Source of the DNA: Lunularia cruciata
Taxonomy: Eukaryota > Streptophyta > Marchantiopsida > Lunulariales > Lunulariaceae
Reading direction: 5' to 3'
Length of the DNA stretch: 64,000 nt
Assembly: GCA_948567375.1 (NCBI GenBank)
Contig: OX419757.1
Coordinates: 16,940,974-17,004,973 of the forward strand
A model generated the notes under the pieces. That model worked only from the letters and a program-made list of their open reading frames with translations. It had not been told where the DNA came from and searched no databases. Positions within the stretch are counted from its first letter, which is position 1, and each line of letters starts with the position of its first letter. Position numbers and translations under genes: made by a program. Positions 22,871 through 34,897 of this stretch are shown here, one piece after another.

Positions 22871-24180
22871 AAGGTAGGAATTCCGATTAGGTTGTCTTGC
22901 ACCTCTTAGTAAGACACCTAAGAATAGTCAGTCCCAGGATGGGAAGTTTGTTGAGAAGGTAGCCATAGAGCATGCCTTGAAGAGAGAAGAGCCCCAAGAT
23001 GGGAAGTTTTCCAAGAAGGCAACCATGGAGCAAGCTTTGAAGAGAAATGAGTCCCTAGATGGGAAGTTTGTTAGTGAAGCAACCATAGAGCAAGTTTTTG
23101 GAGGAAGATAAGTCTATTTTTGCAATGTAGATCAAGCCAATTTCACAAGGACAATCTAAGGAGAGCCAAGAGCCTCATCAAGCAGTGGTTGATCAAATAG
23201 TTCAGGAGTTCACGAGCTTGTTTCCAGATGATCTGCCAGATGCCGAAGGGATTACACTCTGATCGTGTTGTGCCCTTCAAGATTGAGTTATTGCCATGGA
23301 GTACTCCAATGAGTAGACCAATTTATCGGCTCTCACCAAAGGAGTTGGAGGAGTTGCGAACAACACTTATGGAGTTGTTGGAGAAGGATTTCATACGAAA
23401 GAGTACCTCTCTTTGGGGAGCATTGGTACTATTTGTTCCAAAGAAAGATAGAGGATTTTGTTTCTATATTCATTATCATGGGCTCAATAAGCAAACAATG
23501 AAGAATGCATATCTCTTGCCTTAGATTCATGACTTGCTTGATCAATTGATTGGATCACAATACTTTTCCAAGCTGGATCTTCACAGTGGCTATTGGCAAA
23601 TTCCCATTGATAGGAAGGATGTGGAAAAGACGGCCTTTTGCACAAGGTATGGGCATTTTGAGTAGAGAGTTTTACCTCTCGGGCTCACTAATGCTCTAGC
23701 AGTCATCATGGATCATATGCATTGGCTGTTGGATGGACTATTGGATTGGTACATGGTGGTGTTCTTGGATGATATCTTAATCTATAGCAAGATAGAGGCA
23801 AAATATGTGAACATGTGTGAAAAGTCCTAAGATGACTACCACAATTATATTGCAAGAAGTCAAAGTGTGCCTTTTGGCAAAAGGAAGTTACCTTCTTGGG
23901 GTACAAGATCTCATCAAAGGAGATCAAGATGGAAGAGGAGAAAATCAAGGCCATTACTGATTGGCCTACTCCAAAGGATGCTATAGAAGTACATGCATTT
24001 AATAGATTGGCCAATTTTCACTGACGGTTCATCCATTATTATACTCATGTGGCTGCATCATTGACTGATCTCTTGGGGAAGGACTTGAGCTTCTAGTGGA
24101 CCACCAAGCACAAAGAAGCATTCCAAAAGTTGAAACATATGGTGTGTTCAAGGCCCATTCTTCAACCGCATGATCCTTAG
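22871..24180 (+). pseudogene. Chromovirus reverse transcriptase
   Basis: After a repetitive linker with three copies of a GATGGGAAGTTT phrase (22937-23068), RT starts near 23180. Visible blocks: [53 protein letters not shown] and the active site VVFLDDIL at 23755-23778, both Asp kept. Stops at 23523, 23662 and 23827. Confidence 0.9.
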
Positions 24181-24550
24181 CTACCCTGTATGGTTGATTT
24201 TGATGCTTCTAACTTTGCAATTAGAGTTGTGTTGCAACAAGAATTCCCAGATGGACTACATCCATTGCCTTTGTGTCTCACCAACTCAATACGGCTTAAA
24301 GAAACTACTTTGCTTGAGATCAAGAACAAATTGCAATGGTATATGCCACCAAGGTCTGGAGGCATTACCTCTTGGGGAAACAAGTGATCATGCAAACTGA
24401 TCACAAACCATTGTTGCAGACCTTACACTTGGAACACATGAAGAGTCGACATCATCAATGGGAGGAACAACTCCAATTGTTTGACATCAAACTTGAGTAC
24501 AAACCAGATTGGTTCTACATCATCCTTGATGCTTTATCACGATGACCTGA
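24181..24550 (+). pseudogene. Chromovirus RNase H
   Basis: MVDFDASNFAIRVVLQQEF gives the D-A-S-N start of gypsy RNase H. Further on, WRHYLLGKQVIMQTDHKPLL is the usual TDH box. The protein ends with YIILDALSR. One shift occurs at about 24335. Confidence 0.9.
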
Positions 24551-25850
24551 TTTGAAGTCTCTTCCTCTCATCACAATGGCAATTACGACAGTGTCAATTG
24601 ACTCCAAGATCCAAAACAAGTTTCAATCAGCTCTACAAAAAGACCCCTTCTTCCAAATGGTACATGGTTGCCTTGTAGCATGCAACAAGGAGGACAACAC
24701 CTTCTCCGTCAAGGAGGGCCTTCTATTCCATGAGGACCGGATTTGTGTTCCAACCAAAGGTGATCTTCGACTTGTGTGCCTTCAAGAAGCCCATAATTTA
24801 CCCATAGCTGGTCACATGGGTGTGGAAAAGACCTTGGGTACCCTCCAAAACCAATGGTGATGGCCCAACATGACACAAGATGTTCAAGAATTTTTCCAAT
24901 TGTGTGAGAGCTGCCAACACAACAAGGCTAGCAACCAAAACCCAAGTGGACTCCCTTAACCACTTGCCATTCCATCCACGCGATGGAAGCATGTGAGCTT
25001 GGATCTCATCACTTCCTTGCCCAAGACAAAGCAAGGACACACAACAATCGTGGTGTTTGTGGATAAGCTTAGTAAGAAAATCCACTTGGCATCAACCTGT
25101 GATACCGTGGATGCTCCAACCTTAGCACAAATATACTTCAACAATGTCTTCAAGCATCATGGGATGCCATGTGTACTAATCTCTGACCATGATCCTTGAT
25201 TTACTGGGAAATTTTGGCAAACACTCTTCTAGATACTCGGCACCAAGCTTGCTTTGTCCACGGCCTATCATCCTCAACCGATGGACAAACCAAATGTGCA
25301 AATCATACATTGGAGGATATGGTACATGCCTTCATCAATATCCACCATACCAATTGGGATGAATGTCTTGCAGCTACAGAATTTGCCTACAACAATTCCA
25401 AACAGGCAAGCACCGGATTTTCTCCTTTCTTTCTCCAATTTGGCCAAGATCTGCTTGTTCCAAATTCTATTCTTGCTCCTCTTCCATCTTAAGTTCCTCA
25501 TACTTCAACATTCTTGACCACTATTTCCCAGTCTTTCCAACAAGCCAAATCTTACCTCCTTGTTGCTCAAAATTGTCAAAAACAATATGCGAACCACCAT
25601 CGTCATGATCTCATCTTTGAAGTCAATGATAAAGTCATGTTGTCCTCTAGTAACCTCCCTCTCTCCCTTGATACCCAAGTTTATAAACTTACCTCTAATT
25701 GGATAGGACCCTTTGATGTCACCCAAATTGTCTCTCCTATTGCTTATCGACTTGCCTTGCCTTGTCATATGCGTATCCATCCTATCTATCATGTTTCCAA
25801 GTTGAAACTCTTTGTTCCTAAACCCTCTTCCTTTTCCTCTTAAGTCCAAC
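24551..25850 (+). pseudogene. Chromovirus integrase
   Basis: The zinc-binding part has HNLPIAGHMGVEKT (two His) and CESCQHN (two Cys). In the core, SLDLITSLPK carries the first Asp and LISDHDP the second; the third is hidden in the frameshifted YHPQPMDKPN segment, where Glu is expected later. The GPY/F-like tail is at 25690-25840 (SNWIGPFDV, then KLKLFVPKP). Stops at 24857, 24958, 25197 and 25491. Confidence 0.9.
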
Positions 25851-25874
25851 CTCCCCTTCCTCTTGTCCCTATCA

Positions 25875-26055
25875 ATGATCATGAGGAGTACAAAGTTGAT
25901 CGTATCTTTGCACGTCATCATATTCAACAAGGTCGTCGACAACATATGGAGTACAAGGTCCTTTGGAAAGAGTATCCCCTTCATGTTGCTATATGGGAAC
26001 CTCTTTCTCACCTCCTGAATGCACAAACGGCCATCCAGGAGTTTGAAGCTTCACT
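25875..26055 (+). pseudogene. Chromovirus chromodomain
   Basis: At the polyprotein C-terminus: YKVDRIFARHHI, then MEYKVLWKEYPLHVAIWEPL, then NAQTAIQEFE. The spacing Y-x-V-L-W-K-x-Y-P...W-E-P is that of integrase chromodomains. The pattern suggests targeting to methylated-histone chromatin, as known for chromoviruses. Confidence 0.9.
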
Positions 26056-26078
26056 TGCGACAAGGACGTCACCAACTA

Positions 26079-26092
26079 GTAGTGGGGGAATA
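26079..26092 (+). other. Polypurine tract of the chromovirus
   Basis: AGTAGTGGGGGAATA just before the 3' LTR, the expected plus-strand primer. Confidence 0.75.
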
Positions 26093-26492
26093 TGTAACAA
26101 TATGGAGTTTAGCAACAAAGTTAATAGGGCTAACAAAGTAGCAAATAAGACAAATCAGCCTAGAATATTCTGGAAGTATCTAGGAAGCTTCCTAGCTAGC
26201 TTAGCTTGCACTTCAAGTAAGTAGCTTCTAGAAGCTTCCAACTAGCTTAGCTTGCATGCCAAGTAGGCGGCTTCTAGAAGGAAACTTCTTGAGAAGCTTC
26301 CTAGTTAACTTGGCTTTCACTCTAAGAAAGTGGCTCGAGGAAGCTTCTTAAGAAGCTTCTCAAGGGCCTGTATGCTACCTATAAATGCCAAAGCCAAAGC
26401 TTATGCTAGGCATTTGTAGTTTTCCCTCATTCAAGTGTCTCCAATGTGAGCTTCTATTCTCCTATTTCTCTCCTCGATCATGGTCTTTTACA
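26093..26492 (+). repeat. 3' LTR of the chromovirus
   Basis: 400 bp, TGTAACAATATGG to CTTTTACA, followed by the duplicated target TCCTC. Confidence 0.9.
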
Positions 26493-26497
26493 TCCTC

Positions 26498-27602
26498 CAA
26501 TCCTAACAATGTCCAAATTAACCAAACGGTTTAGAAGATATTATTCTGAGCACTATTGCATTATGCAGGCAAGCTCAAAAAAGTTGAGCATTTCTCTTCA
26601 AACCAGACTTGAAAAACTATTGTAGAACTTCAGTAATTTAAATCTTTACTAAGAGAAGAGGCTCAAATGACCAGATAACTTGACAACCAGGTGAACTTCT
26701 AATGATCTCATTGTAATCATTCTTTATTCATTAACTGCCACTATCTTGTAAGTTGATCCTATCCACTTCTCCCAATTTCTAGTCATGGAGGCTGCAAAAG
26801 TTTTGTGTCTACATCCCATAGAGTTAATGCAGTAGAACTTAATACCTCAAAGCTAATCGGAGTGGGGAAAGAAAGTGGGATGCGGTGAGGTTGCTTGTTT
26901 GCTTGCTTGCAGCTTTGGTATGTTGGAAAGGTGTTTTGGGTTGTTCTTCTCTTTCATCTTGTGGACCTAGTTGGACTTTTGGTAAATTTTTGACTCTTGA
27001 ACACCGGTGAGAGATGATTGGTTGTAGGTTTTTAATCTTTTGAGATAATGCGGTGTTGGATGTGAAGGATCGGGGAAGGTTTGGAGATTAAGGGTTTTAA
27101 ATTGAGAGGGAGGTTGGAATTGGTGAAGTACAATTTGGTCAAGGGTGCAAGAGAAGCACAAAGTGAATCGGAAGAACCTTGTGAGAGAGAGAGAGCACGG
27201 ACTCATAGATTCAACAATTGTGAAGCAAAGCGAGTTTGTGTGGTTTTTGAAGTGTCCAATTGAATGGAGCCCTATGTTGTGAGTTGGGCTCAAGAAAGTT
27301 GAGGTTGAGAGGAATGAAGAGTTACTAATTGTTTTAGAAGATAGGGCAAGAGGTGCCAGGAATTGGCCACGGTGTGGATTTGTGCACTACAACTTGTAAA
27401 ACTTGTATATCCAAATCAAGTTTTGAGACTCAAGGAGGGAGAAGATGAGATTTTTGTGACGGCTAGTATATATTGAGAGAGAGAGAGAGTTTTATTAAGA
27501 AAATATATGAATGTATGTGTCATTTTCTATGATTGCCACATTTAACCGCATTTAATTTTCCTTGGACACCGTAATTAGCTTATTTGTGGTATTTGTAGCC
27601 CA
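26498..27602. other. Non-coding remainder of the DNA transposon
   Basis: I find no protein motif. There is a GAGAGAGA microsatellite at about 27475-27490. The block 27487-27560 repeats 20727-20795 nearly base for base. Short frames at 26967-27293 have no coding character. Confidence 0.5.
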
Positions 27603-27639
27603 CACCACAAATAAAGAGGCATGTCTATAAACCATATCT

Positions 27640-29032
27640 TCCTACCTCATTGGAGAGAAACATAAGTAGTCTAATAAATCATCACTCCATCTTCACTCAA
27701 GAGCACACTAGATCACCAACGCTCTAAATATTAGAGCACCTCACACAAACATGGTGCACAAACAAGAAGTAGCAAATAGAGAGGGTTCAATCATAAGAAA
27801 TCAAAATTATAACCATTCATCTCACAAATCAAAATTGGATTGACTCTACCACCATTTAGCAATTGACATAATATGAGTTTCTATCTACCCCTATGCTACC
27901 AAGATCACAAAAAACCGGATCAAACATCCTTTCCTAGCCAAAGCTACATAAGTATATGTACCAGTCTACCAATCACTTGGACAACAAGTAAAGGTGGACT
28001 AGTTGACTAGGGCACCAATCCAAGAACCAAAGATCTAGGGTTCAAACCTTGTTGTGTACAATCCTTAAAGGTGGGTAGAGTTTTCCAAAACACTACAATC
28101 AAACCGTCTAAACAAGCTAGTTTACACTTGCAAGCTTGTTTTTTAGCCTCTCTAGCCCATATCCCTTTACCCCTAAATGCCAAATAAGTCCTTTCTTCTT
28201 GTCAAATTAAACCCTCTCCAATTTGGCTAACCTCCACCAACTTGAGCACTAGCTAGTGCAAACCTCTACCAAACTTAGGCACCTCCAACTTTGGATAACC
28301 TTTGCCAACTTGACCTCCAAATCTAGACAACCTTTGCCAATCCGACAGACCTTTGCTAAAGTTTGATGATCTTCAAATTCTCTCCAATTATCAACTTGAG
28401 TAGATAGGAACATCCAAATCCCTAATTTGATGGATGGATTTTCAAATCTACCTCCAATTTTGCCTCTTGGGATGAATTCACACTACTCAACCCTGATTTT
28501 ATCTACTTGTGCTCAAATCAAACCCAACTTTAGTGCAAGTGAACACCCATTGTCTTGATTTGTGAAAATTTGGCAGCACTTCTCCAGCAAGTCCAACAAA
28601 TCTATCAAATCAATAAGAAATCAATTAGGGATTTTGTACACAACTAAAACAAACACACAGCTGACACAAACAACGATCAAGTAACCATGATCAAAGATAC
28701 CATTAATTCATAAAGCTTGAAGATACCACCAACATCCTCAATTCTTGTACCCAATTTTCCCATGACTTCACTTCTCTAAATGTAATCAATTCAGTTCACT
28801 GTCAAATTGGATAAAAAGTTAGATCACTCAATCTGATATAAAAAATATAAAATTGGATCACTCAACTCAAGAAACTGCTAACAATGGGCACTAATTACAT
28901 TATCGAGTCACATCCACTCTAGCTAAAAGACTCTAGGAGATGCTCACCAGCCTTTGTCACCATAGCCAAGAATTCAAAAGCTCAACATCGAAGAAGTGAA
29001 CCTTTTGGAGCTACACTTCATTACTAATCATT
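27640..29032 (-). repeat. Family 3 LTR fragment (minus), right of the DNA transposon
   Basis: Reverse complement is collinear with the family 3 LTR from about 9880 down to 8680 (and 54180 to 52880). Shared blocks include CTCACCAATGAGG, CATTTGGCA and TGTGGCTTGACTATAAT. It continues the piece at 18156-18362. Confidence 0.75.
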
Positions 29033-32000
29033 TCAAAATATTTACTCCATGTGCCACCAAGTAGGTGATAATGTAATTGAACTTTTTTCTCTTCTCTACA
29101 TACTCTTGCATAGCCCTCAACATAATAATATAAATTAATTTAGAATCTGTTTATTATCTCTTTGATTTGCTAGTAACCTTACAAATAGAAGTAACCCTTG
29201 GTCCCAATGACATCATATTAAGCTCTTGGAATTAACGGCTTAATTTAGAGGGGATTGCTTGACTATAGATATGAAAGTAGTGAGCTAATGAAGTGAATTC
29301 ATAAGTTTCTCTATACTTTTAATCATGACAAGCTTCAATGCATTTGAGTTTATTTTCAAAAGTGAGCATAATTAAAAATTCCAATATTGGTGCATAATAG
29401 TAATATTAAATTCAACATTTGTAATGAAAGAAACTAACAATAAGACTCAATATAATATTGAAGAGAAAGAATTTAATAGAGAACAAAGGATTTCAATAGA
29501 AAGACTAAGCAACTTTGAGCTAAGTCCAAAGCTTTGTACATGAAACAAAACTCTATTTTTGGCTTAAGAGCTTCTAATACCTATCCTCTTCAAATTACAC
29601 TAGTCATAGTTTTATTATGAGTACATTCATGTACATATAATATAAATGCCCCATACAAATATCTGAATATGATGTTTTGTGAAACTAGCTCTTCTATACA
29701 TAGTACTCCCGATGTATGCACATGTAAAATCCACTTATATAAATTCAAAGTCCCTGACCATCCTGCTTCACTAGTATGAAGCATTATTTGCAAACTATAC
29801 ATAGACCTATAACGAGCTGGGATTTAAAGATACACATGTTCTTATTAAATCAAAGAATCTAAATATCACTCCATTGTATAGGATGTTCAGGTCTATGTGG
29901 CTCTAGTTGAATCTTAACTTAATTCCTCTAATGAACCTAATCAGAAAACGATTCTCTTTATAATTCTTATTTGTAGAGTTTCTCAATAGTAAAAATATGA
30001 GCAATTGAAGACTTATTCGTAAAGCACATGATAACTTGGCCAGAAGACTTACCTATACCCTGTCTATTGTGAAAAGGCTTGATAGTATGATATACCATCC
30101 CAACTCATCAGGACGTATGGGTGTTACAAGGTGACATGAGAGTGTTCTGGTCTTTGAATCCAATGACTCATTTGGCCCCTTCTGATTTTTTCACCTCAAT
30201 TATGGTGTGTCAATACGAGATCAATAGTAGGAACATATATCTAAGTTTTCCAGTAAACTTGTGGTCTTCATAAGGTGGAATGCAAACCTATGCAGCATGA
30301 GTAAATCTTTAAAAGTAAAAGTTAGGGAAATATTGAAATATGTACACTTTCTGGAATCCAAACTGACAGATATTGGATGGAAAAAGATCATATCTATGTA
30401 TAACATAATTAGTAAAATATGGTTAATTGAATACAGCACGGAGGCCCAAGGGACGTTCATATGAAGAATGAATAGAACACAAGAGCTCTGCAGTCTTTCT
30501 CAACCCGAAGTCAAAGGAAAGGCTCGTGCTTTCAATGGAAGCCCAACCGAGAAATGAAGATGTTAGTATGAGTGTTTCCTATATTAAAATCTAGAGAAAG
30601 GCTAGTTTACTAGACCTCATCCTGAAAGCCCCAGTTAAATCCAAAATGCGATACGAGTGAGTAAGAAAAGAGATATGAATAGAGTAAGCAGTCAAATCCT
30701 AGTCACACACACATCCTCGGAAGTCAAGATAATCTTAGTGACTATGCATGTCTTTACTATCCAAGTCGAAGAAAGTCAAATGGGTAATCTGGGTTGAATA
30801 AGGAGTCAATCCTCCTCAGTCTTAAGTCCATAAAGCAGCCTGAAGGGAACAGTGGGGTGTAATTCCCTCCATAAAAGTCACCGTAGATAAAAACAAGGCA
30901 TTCGTTGGTAACAGGAAGAAAGTCTTTGACTAAACCGAACAAGGTCATGTCAGGATCGTCGTCCTAAATAAAAGTGACAGTGTTGACCAGAGATCTTAAT
31001 CTGTCATATAGTTCTTGTAGTCACCTGGAGCCAAACACCTCAGAAATGTGTGCGGAACTGAAGCCATCAACAATGTGCATGTTTCAACAGTCAATCAATC
31101 AATCGTAGCGTTGGAACACATGAAGATCGCAACGAACGGAAGGGCATCTGTTCCTAAGGGCTTGGTTGTAAATGACTACGCACCTCGAGCAGTGGCAAAG
31201 ACCATCTATCAATTACTGCCTTGACTATTGGGAACGAGTGACTTTTGAGGTAAAAGTGTGTAATCCGGAAAAGATTTGATTTTGTTGATGATCAGGGACC
31301 TGATCCTGTACAAAATTGCTTACATAATCATGAATTCACCATATGCTTTACATCTAGTGACACAACAGCTGTACGATAGAATCGAACCACTATACGGTAC
31401 GAATTGTAGGAAGAGGGAGCTGCAGACTCAGGTGCGAAGATAAGATTCCACCACGAATAGGAAGTTCTTAGTACTCAGGAAAATGCGAGAGACCAAATAG
31501 CCGTCAATATACGAGCCCTGACGGCAAGACGACAGAAGGGTCCAGTGTGGCTGATGCTTGGGATTCCTAAGCTCCCTCATGCGCATAGGTCATGGCAGAT
31601 GGGCTAACGAGCCAAACAACTAGCAAGCATTTACTTCAGTCTGCATACTCTTCAAGGAGGATAACCTTTTCTTACATAACCGGACTTCTACAGGAGGTTA
31701 TGATTTCTACTAGCCTAACATCCATTTTGCGGCGTTTTAATGACTCAGTGCTCTTCATTGCCGTAACCAATCAAAAAGTACACGGGACTCAGTTGAAGAG
31801 AAGTGAAGCCGGAAAGTACTCAACTATTACACATAATGACAATATAAAACCGGAAGATCCTTCCTTCTTCTTCCATGTTGCAACTCTCTTTAGAGTTGAT
31901 CCCCCGATTCCTCTTTCTTACTAGATCCAGAATTAGGAACCACCGCCTGTCTGTTAGTCTCAGATTGCTACAAAACAAATTCGCCTGACCTATAATATAC

Positions 32001-32285
32001 CTTCGAGCAATGTGAAGATTCTACCTATGTTCACAATCCCAAATAAAACCGCAATCGTCTGACAATGTTCAGCAGTACGGTTGTTACCGCAGGTCCACTG
32101 CTACAGCCAAGACTTCTGGAAAAGTAGTGACATCGAATATAACAGCTGAAACGGAAAAGGCTAGTGAGCTCGAACACAGCTAAGAAGCTTGAGCTTTAGG
32201 TCCTTAAACCGACGACAATGTGTGTACATGCATGCCGTCGATCAACTTGAGGGAAATAGAGCACAAGCGGCAGTTCCTCGTGACT
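29033..32285. other. No gene recognised
   Basis: About 3.2 kb with AT-rich sequence up to about 30200 and more balanced sequence after it. Frames at 30221-30464 and 31592-31924 show no motif, and their codon pattern is not convincing. The part close to 32285 probably holds the 3' UTR of the kinase gene on the minus strand. No transposon protein is evident. Confidence 0.5.
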
Positions 32286-34897
32286 CTATGCAGAGGGTGA
32301 CAATTCTGGAATCAAGCTTGCCAAGTTAACCTCCTCCTTTTCGTATTTCCTCAAGAAGGGATGATTCTGCGCATAACAATTTTTGCAGTATCAGCAAAAA
32401 GTGACTACTTGGCTGACGTCAGCCTGTAATTCTGTAGTACTGCACGTCAGATTTGTCGTCATCATGTGGAAAAACTATGTTCAGACATCTAATCTCTCTT
32501 AAAGGGAACATTGTCGACATCCGCATTTGTTCCATGAGTCTTGTATCGTAATGAAGTTAATATCCTTGTAAAAAGCGAAACCAAAGCCGGGATCAGGAGA
32601 GCCTAACCAGAAGGTCTGCTGCTGACATTCGCTGTCGCGGCTCCTTCTGCATGCTGGACAAAGCCAACATCCGATAGATAAGCAGTTTGACACCTTCTCA
32701 TCGCAATGTATTAACAAATTTACTCTCCAAAACTTCCAAGGGTAAGGACAACGTCTAGCGAGATTTCAGATTATCTGATCAGCACAATCAGTATCACCGT
32801 CATAACCTCAAAGGACAAGAAGCTCTGAAATCGAAGTTGTGATGAACAATGAACTTCAAAATTTGGATATATCCAGCGTCCAGCAACAGTTCAATGTTCC
32901 TGCTCTGCTAATTGCAGTTGTCAAAGGTAAAGAGTTTGGAATGGACTGTGCTCCTTGAAGATCCTGATGAAGTCTAGAAGGTAAACCAAGATTCTCACCA
33001 GGAAGCAATGAACGAGCAGAATTCAGGAGAAAACCGACCAGCCGGGGCAACGGGTGGTGGTTGCTCAACAATTGTTTCTAGAAGCTCGTAAAAGTTACTC
33101 CAACCCTCCTCGTTGCCGGGAGGCTGGTAAGGGAATCGACCAAGAGCACACTCCAAAAGTGTCAAACCTAAGCTCCATATATCACTATCGAATCCATACG
33201 TGCTTCCACTGATCCGTTCTGGCTGAAAATATCATCACAAGCGAACACTTGTCATTTTGTTACTAGGGGAAAACAATTGTAAAATGCATATATGAACTGC
33301 ATACGCTGGAAAGTTGCATAGATATACATACTCACTTCTGCAGGACGGGTGGCACTCATCAACGCCCCACATCTCATGAAAATGTATATGCAATCAGAGA
33401 ATAAGCCTTAAAGACGTACCGACATGTAGGTACATGTTCCCACAAAGGTGTCTCGCTGTCCCATGGAGTTGGCCAAATCGGCACTCACGCCAAAATCAGA
33501 GATCTTGACGTCCCCATTATGATTGACAAGAAGGTTAGATGGCTTGATATCTCGATGAATAATGTGACGATTGTGGTGCAGATAAATCAAGCCTTGAAGT
33601 ACCTAATGCCATGGCGGAAGAACACTATAATCAGTACAGGCTACTCTGCAACCGTTTGTCAATGTTCCCTGAGACCCAACCACAGTCCAACATTGCATTT
33701 CAGGGTTAAACAAGAATTTACTCTTTGTTAACATCTGAGGATTCGATCCCCACCTGTTTACTGATAACTGCCAGGTAGGGTTCTGGAACTTGAGAAACTC
33801 TCTTCACTATATCTGCCAAAGATCCCCCATCCATGTATTCTAACAAAATAGAGATAACTCCATTGTTGTAAAACGCATCATAGTACACCACGATGTATTG
33901 ACACTGCGCAGCCTGGTTGATTTTGAGCTCCTGCACAATCTGTCGGCGAACAGTCTCTTGAATGGCCATCTGAATGACCTGCAGTCAGAACCATCGTTTT
34001 TTTGAGTCATCAACCTCCAGATTCGTTGGTCGAAGAACGTGAGATTATTATAACTGCGCATGTGAATTTCAGCCTTCGACTGACCTGAAGTGATGGACTA
34101 AAATTTCACTCCCTTGTTGAATGTGCTATAGTACATTGAGGGCCAAGACGGAACCGTTTCCTCCTGTCCTTTAATTTTCAATTTTCATACGTAGAATTTG
34201 ACTTGAATCAAATAACGACAAAACACTTGTCCAGTACATTCGACGTCCGCACCATATCTACTTCCTACCAGGACAAAGCGAGATTCAAGCACATCTTCAC
34301 AGCATGCTGGTAGATAGACTCAGTTTGAAGTCAAGATGTAGGCCCACAGTGTGTAACTCCAGATTGCCTACCTTCAAGGCAAAGATCTGGTTCGTCCATT
34401 TGTGCCGTACTAGCTGCACGACCCCACTGCTTCCCTTCCCGATAACTTTGACAGTCTCCAGATCTTCCAGTAACATTTGGCCATCTGAAGCAGACTGTTG
34501 AAAGTGATACTCATGAATTACTACGGTGGCAAGACTCAAGAAACAAGTAAGAGTTCTCTAAGGGGACTTAACTGCTTAGACTGGCGTGTACAAAGTCGCA
34601 TTAAATATGAGCTGTAGAGTCTGAAGAAGATCATCGGAATAAGGAAGCAGGAAAGAAGCTGCTCAGTGTATATGTATGTGTCTTAAGGATACATAGAGTA
34701 CAGAAACCTGAGCAAGTAGCATCAATCCAAAGAAAAAAGAGACTCGCGAGAATGGATGAGTACGATGTTGCAAGTAGAAGGAAAAAGCTAACGAGTATAC
34801 CTCGGTCCTAGGAGTAGGTTCCACGGCAGCGTTGGCCAACCGCAGTCCTTGCCGATTCAACAATATATCACCATCTTGAAAAGTTCCGCTGGCCGTT
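32286..34897 (-). CDS. MKK6: MAP kinase kinase, MKK6-type (group A); first exon not located
   Basis: Dual-specificity kinase that phosphorylates MAP kinases; in Arabidopsis MKK6 links ANP-type kinases to MPK4 in cytokinesis. Minus-strand exons, highest first: 34897-34801, 34494-34372 (or from 34509), 33978-33754, 33602-33420, 33222-32999, 32653-32608, 32366-32286. All joins keep frame and follow GT-AG. The 326 codons cover [10 protein letters not shown], the Gly loop [29 protein letters not shown], an activation segment with the plant S/T-x5-S/T spacing (SMGQRDT), MSPERI, and the C-lobe ending SPSA. A first exon of about 30 codons with the MAPK docking site should lie upstream and must end two bases into a Leu-like codon; I could not find it. 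Assignment to the MKK6 branch rests on remembered sequence. Confidence 0.93.

Larger units (their letters stand above)
20905..26492 (+). mobile_element. Full-length chromodomain Ty3/gypsy element (chromovirus)
   Basis: Complete structure of 5588 bp: 5' LTR 20905-21290, primer site, gag, protease, RT, RNase H, integrase, chromodomain, polypurine tract and 3' LTR 26093-26492. It is flanked by a perfect 5-bp target duplication TCCTC (20900-20904 and 26493-26497). LTRs start TGTAACAATATGG and end CTTTTACA (CTTTTATA in the 5' copy). The coding region has many stops, so it is a fossil. It is inserted in the hAT-like transposon. Confidence 0.95.
18363..27639 (+). mobile_element. hAT-like DNA transposon, with a nested gypsy element
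   Basis: The ends carry an inverted repeat: CCTCTTTATTTGTGG at 18371-18385 and its reverse complement CCACAAATAAAGAGG at about 27603-27617, with imperfect matches outside (TCTATAAATAGA and TCTATAAACCAT). The interior holds a broken transposase (18790-20733), a chromodomain gypsy element (20905-26492) and about 1.1 kb with no coding sign. The whole sits in a family 3 LTR. I could not settle the target-site duplication. A 70-bp block is present twice (20727-20795 and 27487-27560), so two related transposons may be joined. Confidence 0.6.
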
